Shown one piece after another: positions 25,390 through 34,492 of a DNA stretch of 64,000 nucleotides (position 1 is its first letter; the number at the start of each line of letters is the position of its first letter). The notes beneath the pieces are model-generated. The model was not told the origin of the DNA. It searched no databases and saw nothing but the letters and a program-made list of their open reading frames with translations. The DNA is from Paenibacillus curdlanolyticus YK9. GTDB taxonomy: Bacteria > Bacillota > Bacilli > Paenibacillales > Paenibacillaceae. The stretch is taken from positions 62,001-126,000 of the forward strand of contig NZ_AEDD01000013.1 in assembly GCF_000179615.1 (NCBI RefSeq). Direction: 5' to 3'. Both the position numbers and the translations under genes were made by a program.

Positions 25390-26316
25390 CTAGTCCAATT
25401 TGCTAGCTTGCGATTTGTACCAGCCGGACGAGAGCGGAATGTAGCCGACTTCCTTCGACAGCTCAGCGCCATGCGCCATGTAGAACTTCGCGAACTCTTT
25501 CACTTCTGGACGAGCCAGCTCTTTTTTGCTCACATAGATGAAGATTGGACGCGACAGGAAGTACTTGCCTGTAGCAATCGTCGTAGGCGTAGGGCCTACT
25601 GGCGTTTTACCGTTAGCCATATAAATCGCTACCGATTTCAGCTTCGCTTTGTTTTCTACATAATAAGCGTATCCGAAGTAGCCAATTGCATATTTGTCTT
25701 TCGTCACGCCTTCTACCAGAACGTTATCGTCTTCGCTGAACGTAATTTGCTTGTCGCTGCGGCTCTCTTTGGCTTTGCCGTTTACTTTCTCCGTGAAGAA
25801 GTCGAACGTGCCGGAATCAGCGCCTGGCGAGTAGATGTTAATTTTCTCGTCCGGGAAGCCTTTGCGAACGTCTGCCCACGTTTTCACTTTGGAATCCTTC
25901 TGGAAAATCGACTTCAGCTCAGCTGTCGTCAGCTTCGAAGCCCATGTGTTGTTTTTGTTGATAACAACTGTGATGCCGTCATACGCGACTGTCAGGTCCG
26001 TATACGTGATGCCTTTAGCTTTGCAAGCGTCCTTCTCGGAGCTGGAGATTGGACGCGATGCATCTGAGATAGCGATCTCGCCGTTGCAGAAGCGTTTGAA
26101 GCCGCCGCCCGTACCCGATACGCCTACCGTTACGCGAACGTCCTTGTGCACTTTGCCGAACTCTTCAGCGACTGCTTCCGTGATCGGATATACCGTACTG
26201 GAACCGTCGATTTCAATCGTACCTTTGAGATTGCTTGCTGCGCCGGCTTGTGCCGATACCATCAGCGATAAGCATGCAGCAACGACTGCAAGCTTCAATG
26301 TTAATTTCTTAAACAA
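25390..26316 (-). CDS. Secreted PstS-like phosphate-binding protein
   Basis: A second PstS paralogue, 308 residues, starting at TTG behind GAGGAG. It repeats the first one's motifs (IDGSSTVYPITEAVAEEF, GVSGTGGGFKRFCNGE, SPGADSGTFDFF). The N-terminus lacks the lipobox and long linker of its neighbour: the hydrophobic core ends in SAQAG, a normal signal-peptidase cleavage site, although a VAAC lies inside the core. It may therefore be released or held by the cell wall rather than lipidated. It has its own terminator. A local gene duplication is likely. Confidence 0.88.
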   Translation of the reverse strand: MFKKLTLKLAVVAACLSLMVSAQAGAASNLKGTIEIDGSSTVYPITEAVAEEFGKVHKDVRVTVGVSGTGGGFKRFCNGEIAISDASRPISSSEKDACKAKGITYTDLTVAYDGITVVINKNNTWASKLTTAELKSIFQKDSKVKTWADVRKGFPDEKINIYSPGADSGTFDFFTEKVNGKAKESRSDKQITFSEDDNVLVEGVTKDKYAIGYFGYAYYVENKAKLKSVAIYMANGKTPVGPTPTTIATGKYFLSRPIFIYVSKKELARPEVKEFAKFYMAHGAELSKEVGYIPLSSGWYKSQASKLD

Positions 26317-26412
26317 GAATGACCACTCCTCGAATTAGGTTCGTTTCTACAAGATTGATCTTAGAGCTTGTCTGTTAAGAGAAAATTATCTTCATATGAA
26401 GGTCTAGTAAAC

Positions 26413-27609
26413 TTATCCATTTGTTTTCATCGTTCCCGCTAATGCCGACATCCGCTCTTGCACGCTTGCTGAACGAACATACGCTTGATCAGATAGGGAA
26501 GCGACTTGCCTGCTGCTCTCACTGTTATGGACGGCAGAGCGGAAGAGCCGTTCGAAGGCCGCTGCTGCCGACAGAACCAGCTCGCTGCTCTGCGACGTTT
26601 CCAATTGGCTTTGGCTCGTCAGCTTCGCGGTCTGCTTAATCGCCTCCTGTATGCCGTGAACGAGCCCGGCAATCCGATCAGCCGAACGTTTGGTCTCGGT
26701 TGCCATTAAGCGCATATGGTCCGCTACGACAGCAAAGCCCTTCCCATGCTCTCCTGCTCTCGCCGCTTCAATGGCAGCATTCACCGCAAGCAGATTCGAC
26801 TGCTCCGCCATATCGCGGATCAGCACGGTGACATCGCCCACATCGTTCGCGACGTGCTGGAGCTCATTAAACTGCTCCGCTTGCTCCTGCGTCTGATCGA
26901 TTAGCCGCTCGAATGCGCCTTTTACCTGATTAAGCTCGGTTTTCCCTTGCAGCGTCATCTCGACCATCTCGCCCGACATTCGCTCCCCTTCTGACGTCGA
27001 TGCCTTCACCTCTGCAATCGCTGAGTCGATCGCAGCCATCAGCTCTCTGGCTTCGCGGAGCGTCGCCGACTGGCGCCGAACAGCTTCCTCCTGAACATCG
27101 CGGGAGAGACGCAGCAGGTCGCCAACCGTCAACACCCCGTTTACAGTGCCATTCTCCGTAACGATTACACAATCGTATAAGGTCGCTTCATCCCGTCCTA
27201 ACGCTTCGCTGATGAGAACGGACGGCGACATTCCGCCTTGCGCTAGCAGCGGGCTGCTGTCCATCAGCTTTGTGATCGGCTTGTCATAATAAAGCTCCGC
27301 ACCGAATCGTTGGCTCAAATGCGTATAAAACCGATTGCGCATAATGAGCCCCATCGGCTGCTGCGCTTGATTCACAACAACTGCGCATTCTGCAGCCGCA
27401 TTTCGCTTGAATGCTTGAAGCAGCGCAAGACATGTCATGTCTGCCTTCACCGTCGTGCAGGGCCTGGTATAATTTCGAAGCGTTATTTCACGCAGGGCAA
27501 TACGGGAAGTTTTGTCCACCTCGGTGGCAAATGAGTCGTTAGGCGTAATATCTGAGCGAATTTCCTCATTTTCTGCTGCTTCCGACCTTTTTTTCATGTT
27601 GAGAGCCAT
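26413..27609 (-). CDS. Soluble CBS-domain methyl-accepting chemotaxis-type protein
   Basis: About 398 residues without membrane segments. The first half (about 45-175) looks like a CBS pair ([40 protein letters not shown]). The second half is a chemoreceptor signalling domain with the hairpin tip [18 protein letters not shown]. It would signal to a CheA kinase from the cytoplasm in response to a ligand such as an adenine nucleotide (typical for CBS, not shown here). It lies 97 bases upstream of the second pstS-like gene on the same strand, a possible link to phosphate state. The start could also be one of the upstream GTG/TTG codons. Confidence 0.85.
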   Translation of the reverse strand: MALNMKKRSEAAENEEIRSDITPNDSFATEVDKTSRIALREITLRNYTRPCTTVKADMTCLALLQAFKRNAAAECAVVVNQAQQPMGLIMRNRFYTHLSQRFGAELYYDKPITKLMDSSPLLAQGGMSPSVLISEALGRDEATLYDCVIVTENGTVNGVLTVGDLLRLSRDVQEEAVRRQSATLREARELMAAIDSAIAEVKASTSEGERMSGEMVEMTLQGKTELNQVKGAFERLIDQTQEQAEQFNELQHVANDVGDVTVLIRDMAEQSNLLAVNAAIEAARAGEHGKGFAVVADHMRLMATETKRSADRIAGLVHGIQEAIKQTAKLTSQSQLETSQSSELVLSAAAAFERLFRSAVHNSESSRQVASLSDQAYVRSASVQERMSALAGTMKTNG

Positions 27610-27621
27610 CAAATTCACCAC

Positions 27622-27860
27622 TCCTCCGATTAGAAAATTCTGTTTGTCTAGCTACACTATAGGCGAAATAGTTCAAATGAACTCCACACTTTTGTTTGGG
27701 GAATGTAAACTTTCGACAATATTCGATTAATTTCTAACGATTGTTAGCTGTGAAGCACACATGATTCCGGTCATTCGAGAAGAACCTAGAGGGGCGATAT
27801 GCTTCAAAGGATAATCGCGAACATGAACTCATCATCAGAATCGAAAGGGTTTACGCCAAC
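27622..27860. other. Intergenic region between divergent genes
   Basis: About 240 bases between the chemoreceptor-type gene and the small plus-strand gene. It must contain both promoters; I see no operator-like dyad. Confidence 0.3.
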
Positions 27861-28040
27861 ATGACTACGTCCAAAAACCGCCGCGTCAACGCCTGGCACC
27901 AACGCAAGCATAACCAGCATCCGCACGGTAAAATCAAATCGTTCGCGGAGCTGGCCGAGGAGCCCGGCACGCTGCCAGCCTCGTTAGCGAATGCCAAAGG
28001 ACCAAGCATGCCGGACCAAACGCCCGACAAAGCGCACTAA
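27861..28040 (+). CDS. Small basic protein, function unknown
   Basis: A 59-residue frame starting with ATG 11 bases after GAAAGGG. The N-terminal half is rich in Arg, His and Lys (NRRVNAWHQRKHNQHPHGKI), then KSFAELAEEPGTLPASLAN. That pattern resembles the small bacillar DUF6254-type proteins with a Q-PHGK-KS motif; the match is from memory. It stands alone before the M20 hydrolase gene. Confidence 0.55.
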   Translation: MTTSKNRRVNAWHQRKHNQHPHGKIKSFAELAEEPGTLPASLANAKGPSMPDQTPDKAH

Positions 28041-28180
28041 CGGCAAAACGGCTGTCGCGCTTACGCAGCTCAACTTCCCTGCGTAAAGCGGCAGCCTCTA
28101 ATTTTTGACTCCTCCCCCATACAGGGAAGTATAATGAACGTATAACTGTTCAACTCTAAACGTACGGGGAGGCAAACGAA

Positions 28181-29353
28181 ATGACCATACCGAAGCAAAT
28201 CGTCGATACGATCGATGCGAATGCGCAGCGTTGGACATCGCTCTCGCTGGATATCGGCGCGCATCCTGAGCTTGGCCATGAGGAATATCGTTCATCAGCG
28301 CTGCTCGCGGAGGAGCTGGAGCGACATGGCTTTGCCGTAGAACGAGGCGTGCTTGGACTGCCGACGGCTTTTATCGCCACTTATGATTCGGGCAAGCCCG
28401 GCGCAACCGCTGCATTTTTGTGCGAGTACGATGCATTGCCGGAAATCGGCCATGCATGCGGCCATCATATAATCGGCGTGATGGGGATAGCCGCAGCTGT
28501 TGGGCTGAAGGCGGTCATTGATCAAACCGGCGGTTCCATTCGCGTATATGGTACGCCTGCGGAGGAAACCAAAGGAGCCAAGGTGACGATGTCGCAGGCA
28601 GGCTTATTCGACGATTGTTCGTTTGCGCTGATGGCGCATCCTTACCATACATACGAGAAATCAGGCCAATCCTTGGCCATGGATGCTATCCAGTTCGAGT
28701 TTTCGGGCAAAACCGCGCATGCGGCAGCCAATCCGCATGAAGGCATTAATGCGCTCGATGCGGTCCTTCTGCTATTCAACGCATTGAACGCGCTGCGCCA
28801 GCAAGTCCGCAGCGATGCGCGTATCCATGGCATTATCGATGCTGGCGGACAAGCGCCTAATATCATTCCGGATTACGCGTCGGCCAAGTTTTATTTTCGT
28901 TCTGCGCAGCGCGCTTATACGAATGAATTAACGGCGAAGGCAATCCGCTGTGCCGAAGGGGCTGCGCTGCAAACCGGCTGTACGCTCAAAACGAATGCCT
29001 ACGAGTTCTCATATGACGAGCTGCTGACGAATGAGACGCTGTCCGAACTCTTCTCGGCAAATCTAGTCGAGGGCGGTATCCCGAGCTCCGCTATTACGTC
29101 CGGCAAAGATAATGGATCATTAGATCTAGGCAATGTGTCCGTACGCTGCCCTGCCATCCATCCGTATATTCAAGTCGTAGATGAGCCCTATCAGCTCCAC
29201 ACGACTGAATTCCGCGATGCCGCGATGCAGGATCGTGCGATGCAAGGCCTTATCTTCGGGGCGAAGATACTGGCTTCAACCGCTTATGATGTGTGCGCGG
29301 ATCCGAGCCTGCTGGCGCGTGTGCGCAGCGAGTTCGAGGAGAAGCGGATCTAA
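28181..29353 (+). CDS. M20-family amidohydrolase
   Basis: A 390-residue cytoplasmic metallohydrolase of the M20D type (aminoacylase/AbgB-like). Metal ligands are visible in EYDALPEIGHACGHHIIG and in PAEETKGAKVTM, with the dimerisation domain in the middle (IQFEFSGKTAHAAANPHEGINALDAV). It probably removes an acyl or aminobenzoyl group from an amino acid conjugate; the substrate is unknown. GGGGAGG precedes the ATG, and a bidirectional terminator follows. Confidence 0.9.
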   Translation: MTIPKQIVDTIDANAQRWTSLSLDIGAHPELGHEEYRSSALLAEELERHGFAVERGVLGLPTAFIATYDSGKPGATAAFLCEYDALPEIGHACGHHIIGVMGIAAAVGLKAVIDQTGGSIRVYGTPAEETKGAKVTMSQAGLFDDCSFALMAHPYHTYEKSGQSLAMDAIQFEFSGKTAHAAANPHEGINALDAVLLLFNALNALRQQVRSDARIHGIIDAGGQAPNIIPDYASAKFYFRSAQRAYTNELTAKAIRCAEGAALQTGCTLKTNAYEFSYDELLTNETLSELFSANLVEGGIPSSAITSGKDNGSLDLGNVSVRCPAIHPYIQVVDEPYQLHTTEFRDAAMQDRAMQGLIFGAKILASTAYDVCADPSLLARVRSEFEEKRI

Positions 29354-29373
29354 GCGCTGCTGCAATAACGACG

Positions 29374-29412
29374 TAAAAAAGGCTGTCGAGACGTTCTCGA
29401 CAGCCTTCCTTT
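29374..29412. terminator. Bidirectional terminator
   Basis: AAGGCTGTCGAGA / TCTCGACAGCCTT perfect stem between two converging genes. An A run on the left gives T runs for the minus strand. Confidence 0.85.
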
Positions 29413-29438
29413 GTATAACATCATGCAGTCGTTTCTGA

Positions 29439-29624
29439 TTACTCCAAATCCTCAGGAGGACGCGACGGCTGCTTCAGCCTGCCTGACTTAGCCAGTGCTT
29501 CGCGCAGCAAAAATTCGATATGCCCGTTTACGCTGCGAAACTCATCGCCCGCCCATCTCTCCAGCGCCCGGTACAGCTCCGGATCCAAGCGGAGCGGAAA
29601 CGCTTTTTTGTCCTTGCTGGCCAT
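29439..29624 (-). CDS. Ribbon-helix-helix (Arc-like) protein
   Basis: A 61-residue DNA-binding-type protein. The strand KAFPLRLDPELYRALERWA and the helix EFRSVNGHIEFLLREAL form the Arc/MetJ-like fold seen in small repressors and antitoxins. It starts nine bases after the SPFH stop codon on the same strand. No toxin gene adjoins it, so it is more likely a regulator or structural partner of the SPFH gene than half of a toxin-antitoxin pair. Confidence 0.8.
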   Translation of the reverse strand: MASKDKKAFPLRLDPELYRALERWAGDEFRSVNGHIEFLLREALAKSGRLKQPSRPPEDLE

Positions 29625-29633
29625 CTGCTGCCC

Positions 29634-30509
29634 CTAACTGTAAAGCGAGCCCGTATTAATGACCGGAGTAGCCGCCCGATCCGATACGATGGACACCATC
29701 AAATTGTTGACCATCGCCGCACGCCGCTCATCATCGAGTTGAATCCCATTCGCCTCCAGCTGCTTGAGCGCTGCATCCACCATGCCGACGGCGCCCTCGA
29801 CGATTTTCTGACGCGCAGATACGATGGCCGTTGCCTGCTGCCGCTGCAGCATTGCGCTTGCGATCTCCTGTGCATAGGCCAAATGCGTCAAACGTGTCTC
29901 AATCACTTGAACGCCAGCTACGACCAATCGCTCTTGAAGCTCCTGCAGCAGCTCAGCCGCTACTTCATCGGCGTTGCCGCGTAGCGAAGCCATTGGCTTG
30001 TCGCCAAACGTATCATAAGGATATTTAGCCGCGATATGGCGAATGGCCGTCTCGCTTTGAATTTCAACAAACCGTTCGTAATTGTCCACGTCAAAGCTCG
30101 CTTTTGCCGTATCCAGCACTTTAAATACGACGACGGCGCCGATTTCGATCGGATTGCCTTCCTCATCGTTCACTTTCAATGTCTGGCTGTTAAAATTGCG
30201 AACTTTCAGCGACACCGTCGCTTTATTCGATAACGGGATAACCATCCAAAGCCCGCTGTCGCGAATCGTTCCTTTATACGAGCCGAAGAACGTTACAATC
30301 TTGGCTTGGTTCGGCTGGACAATCGTTAAGGACGAAACGCCAACAATGAATACCACGAACAAAATAATGCCAGCAACGATCAATCCAACGTTAGGCTCCG
30401 GCTCCGTCGTACCGCCTGCAGCAACCAGCACCACACCGCCAACAATGGCGATAAGCGACAACAGCAGCGCTAAATATCCGTTAATATGCCAAGCTTTGTA
30501 TTCCTTCAT
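29634..30509 (-). CDS. SPFH-domain membrane protein
   Basis: A 291-residue stomatin/prohibitin-type protein with two N-terminal hydrophobic segments (residues 11-32 and 41-62) and an SPFH domain: VQPNQAKIVTFFGSYKGTIR, then ALLQELQERLVVAGV-type helices and the coiled coil ASAMLQRQQATAIVSARQKI. Such proteins form membrane microdomain scaffolds. It forms an operon with the ribbon-helix-helix gene. Confidence 0.88.
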   Translation of the reverse strand: MKEYKAWHINGYLALLLSLIAIVGGVVLVAAGGTTEPEPNVGLIVAGIILFVVFIVGVSSLTIVQPNQAKIVTFFGSYKGTIRDSGLWMVIPLSNKATVSLKVRNFNSQTLKVNDEEGNPIEIGAVVVFKVLDTAKASFDVDNYERFVEIQSETAIRHIAAKYPYDTFGDKPMASLRGNADEVAAELLQELQERLVVAGVQVIETRLTHLAYAQEIASAMLQRQQATAIVSARQKIVEGAVGMVDAALKQLEANGIQLDDERRAAMVNNLMVSIVSDRAATPVINTGSLYS

Positions 30510-30672
30510 CCCTTCAACACTCCTTCAACTATGAATGCAAAACGGTATCTTTTTGATATTTTTATGATATCACTTTTTACAGAAATAAACAACTGTAAAT
30601 TCCTAGCATTCGTATCCCGATCTTGGTCATGCTAAAATGTAGAGGAAATCGGAATCTCCGGAGGTATCCCCA

Positions 30673-31914
30673 ATGAAACAAGAACTCATTCAACGCTTCA
30701 CCTCATATGTAAAGATCGATACGCAAGCCAACGACGCGAATCCCGAATGCCCCTCCACCCCCGGACAATGGGTGCTTGCGCGCCAGCTCGTAGAGGAGCT
30801 AAAACAAATCGGCATGCAGGAGGTCACGATCGACGAGCACTGTTATGTCATGGCTACCCTGCCGTCCAACACCGATATGCCGGTTGATACGATCGGCTTC
30901 CTCGCCCACATCGACACGGCGACTGACTTCACAGGCCTGAATGTAAAGCCGCAAGTCGTTGAGAACTATGACGGCAGCAATATCGTGTTGAACGAAGCGC
31001 TCGGCGTCGTGCTGTCCACACAGGATTTTCCGGAGCTCGCGGGCTACGCTGGGCACACGCTCGTCACGACGGATGGCACGACCCTGCTCGGGGCAGACGA
31101 CAAGGCTGGCATCACGGAAATTATGACAGCGATGCATTACCTGATTCAGCATCCCGAAATTCCGCATGGCAAGATCCGCGTCGCCTTCACGCCAGACGAG
31201 GAAATCGGCAGAGGACCGCATAAGTTCGACGTCGCTGCCTTCGACGCCAAATACGCCTATACGATGGATGGCGGCCCGCTTGGCGAGCTGCAATATGAAA
31301 GCTTTAATGCGGCGCAAGCACGGATTACAGTGCATGGAACGAACGTCCACCCAGGGACTGCAAAAGGCAAGATGGTGCATGCCGCCAAGATCGCAATGGA
31401 GCTGCATGCGAAGCTGCCCATACAAGAAGCGCCCGAGTATACGGAAGGCTATGAGGGCTTCTATCACCTCATTCATATGGAGGGCGATGTTTCGCAATCC
31501 GAGCTCATCTACATTATTCGCGACCATGACAATGCCAAATTCGCTGCCAAGAAAGCTTATTTGGAGCAAATCGTAAGCGAACTGCAAGCAAAATATGGAC
31601 CGTCGCGTATCGAATTGGCTTTGAAAGATCAGTATTACAACATGCGTGACAAAATTGAGCCCGTCAAACACATCGTCGATATTGCTGATCAAGCGATGCG
31701 CAATCTCGGGATCGAGCCAAACATTATCCCGATTCGCGGCGGAACGGATGGTTCGCAGCTGTCCTATATGGGCCTGCCTACACCTAATATTTTCACAGGC
31801 GGAGAAAACTATCACGGCAAATACGAATATGTGTCGGTCGACAATATGGAGAAAGCCGTGAAGGTCATTATCGAAATCGCCAAGCTGTTCGAGCAATCGG
31901 CAGTGAAAGCTTAA
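30673..31914 (+). CDS. pepT: Peptidase T (tripeptidase)
   Basis: PepT, 413 residues, a cytoplasmic dizinc aminotripeptidase of family M20B. The zinc ligands and catalytic residues show as [36 protein letters not shown] and the late [19 protein letters not shown]. The length is typical of the family. CGGAGG lies upstream of the ATG. It helps recycle peptides to amino acids. Confidence 0.97.
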   Translation: MKQELIQRFTSYVKIDTQANDANPECPSTPGQWVLARQLVEELKQIGMQEVTIDEHCYVMATLPSNTDMPVDTIGFLAHIDTATDFTGLNVKPQVVENYDGSNIVLNEALGVVLSTQDFPELAGYAGHTLVTTDGTTLLGADDKAGITEIMTAMHYLIQHPEIPHGKIRVAFTPDEEIGRGPHKFDVAAFDAKYAYTMDGGPLGELQYESFNAAQARITVHGTNVHPGTAKGKMVHAAKIAMELHAKLPIQEAPEYTEGYEGFYHLIHMEGDVSQSELIYIIRDHDNAKFAAKKAYLEQIVSELQAKYGPSRIELALKDQYYNMRDKIEPVKHIVDIADQAMRNLGIEPNIIPIRGGTDGSQLSYMGLPTPNIFTGGENYHGKYEYVSVDNMEKAVKVIIEIAKLFEQSAVKA

Positions 31915-31948
31915 ACAAGCCCGCTCCTATTAGTGGAATCGCAACGCA

Positions 31949-31985
31949 AAAAAACGAGGCTGCCCGCGCGGGCAGCCTCGTTTTT
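31949..31985. terminator. Bidirectional terminator between pepT and the S9 peptidase
   Basis: A perfect 16-base palindrome-type stem AAAAACGAGGCTGCCC / GGGCAGCCTCGTTTTT with T runs on both strands, serving the two convergent genes. Confidence 0.92.
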
Positions 31986-31996
31986 CATGTACAATC

Positions 31997-34330
31997 CTAT
32001 TCCATCAAATGACGGTGCAGGAACCGTTCCAATGCCAAGTAGAAATCCAATTGATTTTCTGGCAATGCAAAGCCGTGTCCTTCATTCGCCTTCAGCATAT
32101 ACGGCACATCGATGCCGCGGTCGGTTAGCGCTTTGACGATACTGTCGGATTCCGCTTGCTTCACGCGCGGATCATTCTGTCCTTGCGCCACGAACAGCGG
32201 AGCTTTGATCTGGTCAACATGGAACAATGGCGATACGGCTGTCAACAAATCCTTATCCTTCACAGGATCGCCCATCCGCGTATAGAACTCTTGCAATTGG
32301 GTCGACCAGTACGGAGGAATCGTGTCCAGCAGCGTAAACAGGTTCGATGGCCCGACATAACTAACGCCTGCCGCATAGACATCCGGCGTGAACGCCAAGC
32401 CAGCAAGTGCCGCATAGCCGCCATAGGAAGCGCCGTAGATCGCAACTTTATGTTTGTTCACGATTCCCTGGCCCACCAGCCAGTTGACGCCATCCGTCAA
32501 ATCATCCTGCATCGCTTTGCCCCACTGCTTGTTGCCTGCATCGAGGAAGGCTTTGCCGTAGCCCGTTGATCCCCGGAAATTGACTTGCAGCACGGCATAG
32601 CCGCGATTCGCGAGCAGCTGCACTTCCGGATTAAAGCCCCATTCATCGCGTGCCCAAGGCCCGCCATGCGGATTGACGACGAGCGGCAGATTTTTCGGAT
32701 CAGCGCCCTTCGGCAGCGTGAGATAACCGTGAAGCGTCAAACCGTCCCGCGACTTATACGTGACAGGCTTCACCTCTGCAAGCGACTCCTCCTTCAGCCA
32801 TGGCGCGGTGTCCGCGATCAATGTCAGCTTGTCAGCCTTCGCATCATAAGCATAATAAGTTCCCATCGCCCGGTCGCTGTAAGCGAGCACCATAATGTTT
32901 TCCAAGTTGTCGTCGATGCTCAAGAACGAGATCGATTTGCCTGGCAGCTTGGCTTGCAGCCTTTCATACTTCGCTTTCCAATCCGCATCAGTGAATTCAT
33001 AATGCACCTTATCGGATATGTAGTACCCGCCGGTTATTTGCTTCGTTTTGTTGGAGAAGAAAATGCCCGAAACGTCGACGTCCGCATTCTCATAAACCGT
33101 CTTCACTGCTTTCTTAGAGACAGGATCAAACTGCACGATTGCCGCCTTATCGCGGCCAACATTGCTAAGCGCGTACAGCTGCTTGTTATCGTACGTAAAC
33201 ATAATTGGAGAAAATTGATCCCCGACATTCGTCGTATACAGCTCCTCGAACGGCTTATCCTCGGTTTCCCGATACAGAATCGAAGAGATGATGCCATCAG
33301 ACGCGATAGCGATTCGAAGCTTGCCGTCATGGTCGGTCATCCACCCGCTAATATTGCCCGGGTTTTCTGCAACGAGCTCAAGCGCGCCGCTCTCCATATT
33401 CAATCGATACACATCAAACACGCGCGGATCGCGTTTGTTCAGCGCCACGAGCAAATAGCCGGGCTGGTCCGCAAGGCCATCTACGAGCAGCGCCCGTGTA
33501 TTCTCGTATGGCGTCAGATCCTTGCGGCCGGTGCCATCCGCATTGATTTTGTAAATATGATAGTTCTCGTCGCCGCCCTTATCCATCGCGTACAACAACG
33601 TATTATCCGTCTTCCAAGCGAAGCCGGCGATATTGTTGTCCGTCTCCTTCGTCACTTGGACCGCCTCGCTGCTGCCCGCTTGCTTCACGAACACATTAAG
33701 CCGGTTATTCCAAGGCTGGATATACCCGATTTTCTTCCCGTCGGGCGATGCCTGGAAGCCGAACTGGGCTGGCTGGCGGAATAAATCCGTCAGCGGAATC
33801 GAGCCTTGCTGCTCGACATCAGAGCCGATTGCGCGCTCTAATGCGGTTACAAATTCATTCTTATTGACACGATGCTTCGGATCGAACGTCAAGCCATCCA
33901 CAATAAAATATTGCTTCAATCGAACGGCGTCGACTTGATGGGCTTTCCCAATTTTCTGCGCATCCTTGTAATTTACCTGTATCCCATTATCATGGAGGCC
34001 AAAAGCCCGAACGATTAAGGATGCCATCTGTTCGCGTGTTAACGGATCGTTAGGCTTGAAGCCTTTGGCATCGCCTTTGACTATCCCCTGCTGCTTCAGT
34101 GCAGAGATCGCTGCTGCCGCTTTATCGCTAACCCCAACATCCGTGAAGCTGTCCAGCGCCTTAGGCGACTCCAAGCCAAGCGTTTGCTGCAGCAGTACAG
34201 CGGCATCGCCGCGAGTAATAGCCCCGCTGCCACTTTCTTGCGCTGCCGCTGGAATGGCTGGAAGCAGGAGTGCCAGCGCCAACAACGCAATGACCCATTT
34301 TGACAATCGTTTGCTGCGAACCGAATTCAT
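31997..34330 (-). CDS. SLH-linked secreted S9 prolyl oligopeptidase-type peptidase
   Basis: A 777-residue exported peptidase. The ATG at 34330 follows GGAGAGGG and opens a signal peptide ending near PAAAQES. Residues 35-170 contain S-layer homology modules (ITRGDAAVLLQQTLGL, DPLTREQMASLIVRAFGL) that would hold it on the wall. A beta-propeller of WD-like blades follows, then the alpha/beta-hydrolase with GASYGGYAAL (Ser635), Asp720 in GQNDPR and His752 in NEGHGF. It cuts short peptides outside the cell. SLH modules on an S9 peptidase are uncommon. Confidence 0.92.
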   Translation of the reverse strand: MNSVRSKRLSKWVIALLALALLLPAIPAAAQESGSGAITRGDAAVLLQQTLGLESPKALDSFTDVGVSDKAAAAISALKQQGIVKGDAKGFKPNDPLTREQMASLIVRAFGLHDNGIQVNYKDAQKIGKAHQVDAVRLKQYFIVDGLTFDPKHRVNKNEFVTALERAIGSDVEQQGSIPLTDLFRQPAQFGFQASPDGKKIGYIQPWNNRLNVFVKQAGSSEAVQVTKETDNNIAGFAWKTDNTLLYAMDKGGDENYHIYKINADGTGRKDLTPYENTRALLVDGLADQPGYLLVALNKRDPRVFDVYRLNMESGALELVAENPGNISGWMTDHDGKLRIAIASDGIISSILYRETEDKPFEELYTTNVGDQFSPIMFTYDNKQLYALSNVGRDKAAIVQFDPVSKKAVKTVYENADVDVSGIFFSNKTKQITGGYYISDKVHYEFTDADWKAKYERLQAKLPGKSISFLSIDDNLENIMVLAYSDRAMGTYYAYDAKADKLTLIADTAPWLKEESLAEVKPVTYKSRDGLTLHGYLTLPKGADPKNLPLVVNPHGGPWARDEWGFNPEVQLLANRGYAVLQVNFRGSTGYGKAFLDAGNKQWGKAMQDDLTDGVNWLVGQGIVNKHKVAIYGASYGGYAALAGLAFTPDVYAAGVSYVGPSNLFTLLDTIPPYWSTQLQEFYTRMGDPVKDKDLLTAVSPLFHVDQIKAPLFVAQGQNDPRVKQAESDSIVKALTDRGIDVPYMLKANEGHGFALPENQLDFYLALERFLHRHLME

Positions 34331-34444
34331 GATCCCTCTCCATCTCCTCTCATTCATACTCTCTTATTCTATCAACGATTAGATCATTCTTCCAATTTTG
34401 GTATGACAATTTAGGGAATCTTTAGGTTATCCGTTGGTAAAAAT

Positions 34445-34477
34445 AAAAAAGACGCCCGCAATCGCGCGAGCGTCTGT
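34445..34477 (-). terminator. Terminator of the oxidoreductase gene
   Basis: AGACGC / GCGTCT stem with CGC/GCG extension and a T run on the minus strand, 16 bases after the stop. Confidence 0.8.
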
Positions 34478-34492
34478 CAAACGAACTAGCTT

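Noticed and set aside
29439-30509. SPFH/ribbon-helix-helix pair as a toxin-antitoxin system
   Set aside because: SPFH proteins are scaffolds rather than toxins, and no toxin-like gene adjoins the small DNA-binding protein.
30799-31896. Minus-strand frame (365 residues) opposite pepT
   Set aside because: It is a shadow of pepT; His/Ile/Arg-rich composition without any family pattern.
32585-33784. Long plus-strand frame (399 residues) opposite the S9 peptidase
   Set aside because: It is a shadow of the peptidase frame, with no recognisable domain or start signal.
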